From Alphaproteobacteria bacterium (GTDB taxonomy: Bacteria > Pseudomonadota > Alphaproteobacteria > Sphingomonadales > Emcibacteraceae): a DNA stretch of 5,767 nucleotides. The notes beneath the pieces are model-generated. The model ran no database searches, was not told the DNA's origin, and saw only the letters and a program-made list of their open reading frames with translations. This document shows, piece by piece, positions 4,984 through 5,767 of this stretch (the first letter of the stretch is position 1; each line of letters begins with the position of its first letter). The translations under genes were made by a program, and so were the position numbers. Location of the stretch: positions 1-5,767 of the forward strand of contig JAUILB010000195.1 in the NCBI GenBank assembly GCA_030432815.1, read 5' to 3'.

Positions 4984-5706
4984 TCACGCATTAGCCTCAT
5001 TAAATCTCATTTCTGCAGAATTCCAATTGATATAATCGAAAAATTTATCAATATAGGCAGCTTTATTATTCTGATAATCCAGATAATAGCTGTGTTCATA
5101 CATATCCAGAGCAATAATTGGCACAGCATTCCAGAAAACACCGTTTGAATGGCTGTCCGAAACAACATTATAAAGTTTTCCGCTTATTTTATGCAGACAC
5201 AGCACAGCCCAGCCGTTGGCCGTGGCGGATGCGGCGGCAAAATCATTCTGCCATTTATCAAGTGATCCAAAGCGCTGATCCAGTGCTTTACGAAGAGACA
5301 TACCGGGATCAGAATTTTCGGCGGTCATACCGTCAAAGAAAACTTCATGGAGCAGGGCACTGTCACCCTTATCCGTGCGGGCACGCTGCATAGTGGCGTA
5401 GGCATTGGCATCCTTAATACCGTTTGAGGTCATTTCATCAATTTGACGGTCAAGTGCAAGATGGCCGTTTAATGCACCGCCATAATGTTTTTCATAATGC
5501 GGGGCAATTTGCGCTGCAGATAGAAAACCGGGAAGTTCCGTATAACGCATTGGTTTCATTTTTCCAGTCTTAAGACCGCTCATAGCATCTATAGATGTTA
5601 TCTGTGCTTTTGAACTTGTGGGGATGGTTAATGTAGAAGCGGCTGTTGCGGCAGCAACGGTTAAAAATTTCCGTTTGTTGATCTTCTGAATAATTTGCGA
5701 GTTCAT
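4984..5706 (-). CDS. Exported Fe/Mn-family superoxide dismutase
   Basis: A 240-residue enzyme converting superoxide to oxygen and hydrogen peroxide. Residues 1-34 form a Tat-like signal peptide: KRKFL at 11-15 (a KR variant of the twin-arginine motif), an Ala/Thr-rich core at 17-28, and probable cleavage after SKA (32-34). It is therefore expected in the periplasm. The four metal ligands of the family can be placed: His70 (PHYEKHY), His120 (ALLHEVFF), Asp201 and His205 (LDMYEHSYYLDY). Compared with E. coli FeSOD, the gateway Tyr34 position is Ala78, the Gln69 position is Ser116, and Trp158 is Tyr203. His186 falls exactly 15 residues before the Asp ligand, where FeSOD has Ala141 and MnSOD has Gln146; Mycobacterium tuberculosis FeSOD also has His there. 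Metal choice is thus open. AGGA lies 8 nt before the ATG. It is transcribed away from the right edge and converges on the 107-codon gene. Confidence 0.96.
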   Translation of the reverse strand: MNSQIIQKINKRKFLTVAAATAASTLTIPTSSKAQITSIDAMSGLKTGKMKPMRYTELPGFLSAAQIAPHYEKHYGGALNGHLALDRQIDEMTSNGIKDANAYATMQRARTDKGDSALLHEVFFDGMTAENSDPGMSLRKALDQRFGSLDKWQNDFAAASATANGWAVLCLHKISGKLYNVVSDSHSNGVFWNAVPIIALDMYEHSYYLDYQNNKAAYIDKFFDYINWNSAEMRFNEANA

Positions 5707-5767
5707 AATAATAATCCTGCGGTTTGAATATAGGGCATGGATAGCAGTATATAATAAGTAGGAATAA
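5707..5767 (-). promoter_or_regulatory. Upstream region of the superoxide dismutase gene
   Basis: The 61 bp before the dismutase start hold a good ribosome site (AGGA on the minus strand, window 5715-5718, 8 nt from the ATG). A TATATT hexamer further upstream could serve as a -10 box, but no matching -35 box is seen at proper spacing. The promoter may extend beyond the window. No Fur box or other operator was recognised. Confidence 0.4.

Noticed and set aside
4764..5393. ORFs antisense to the 107-codon gene and to the dismutase gene
   Set aside because: They are shadow frames, and the dismutase frame is certain.
1..5767. CRISPR array, insertion sequence or toxin-antitoxin pair
   Set aside because: No regularly spaced repeats, transposase-like protein, terminal inverted repeats or paired small overlapping genes were found.

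Overview
The window looks like chromosomal DNA from an AT-rich (roughly 40% GC by eye) Gram-negative bacterium, most likely an alphaproteobacterium. The supports are a tRNA-Asn that resembles alphaproteobacterial ones and carries an encoded CCA, and an exported Fe/Mn superoxide dismutase with a Tat-like signal peptide. This assignment is an inference and no species can be named.

Left part (1-2110, minus strand): two genes of a surface-polysaccharide type locus. The upstream gene encodes an asparagine-synthase-like protein (584 aa) that keeps the ATP-pyrophosphatase signature but lacks the N-terminal glutaminase cysteine. It is followed after 88 bp by the first 89 codons of a family-4 glycosyltransferase that runs off the window. 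They probably form one leftward transcript starting in the AT-rich divergent spacer 2111-2379.

Middle (2380-4282): a class I SAM-dependent methyltransferase on the plus strand points away from that operon and ends 19 bp from the 3' end of a minus-strand tRNA-Asn(GTT). The tRNA has a good sigma70-type promoter. Beyond it a plus-strand gene encodes a protein that looks like a divergent methyltransferase-fold protein. Its ATG directly follows an in-frame TAG that closes a 10-codon mini-ORF, so its start region is unusual. The tRNA may mark the edge of an accessory region, but no integrase or second attachment site is visible.

Right part (4283-5767): a 374-bp stretch without a convincing gene holds a probable intrinsic terminator and a 12-bp tandem repeat. 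It leads into a 107-codon gene of unknown function that converges, with 3 bp between stop codons, on an exported Fe/Mn superoxide dismutase gene on the minus strand. All four metal ligands of the dismutase can be placed, but several second-sphere residues differ from the textbook enzymes.

The two left genes plausibly cooperate in building or modifying an extracellular polysaccharide, and the adjacent methyltransferase may add to this. The dismutase is an independent envelope-located oxidative-stress function. No CRISPR array, intact mobile element or clearly new multi-gene system is seen. The points most worth checking are the cysteine-less asparagine-synthase homologue, the leader of the 3455 gene, the terminator-ended gap and the atypical dismutase active site.
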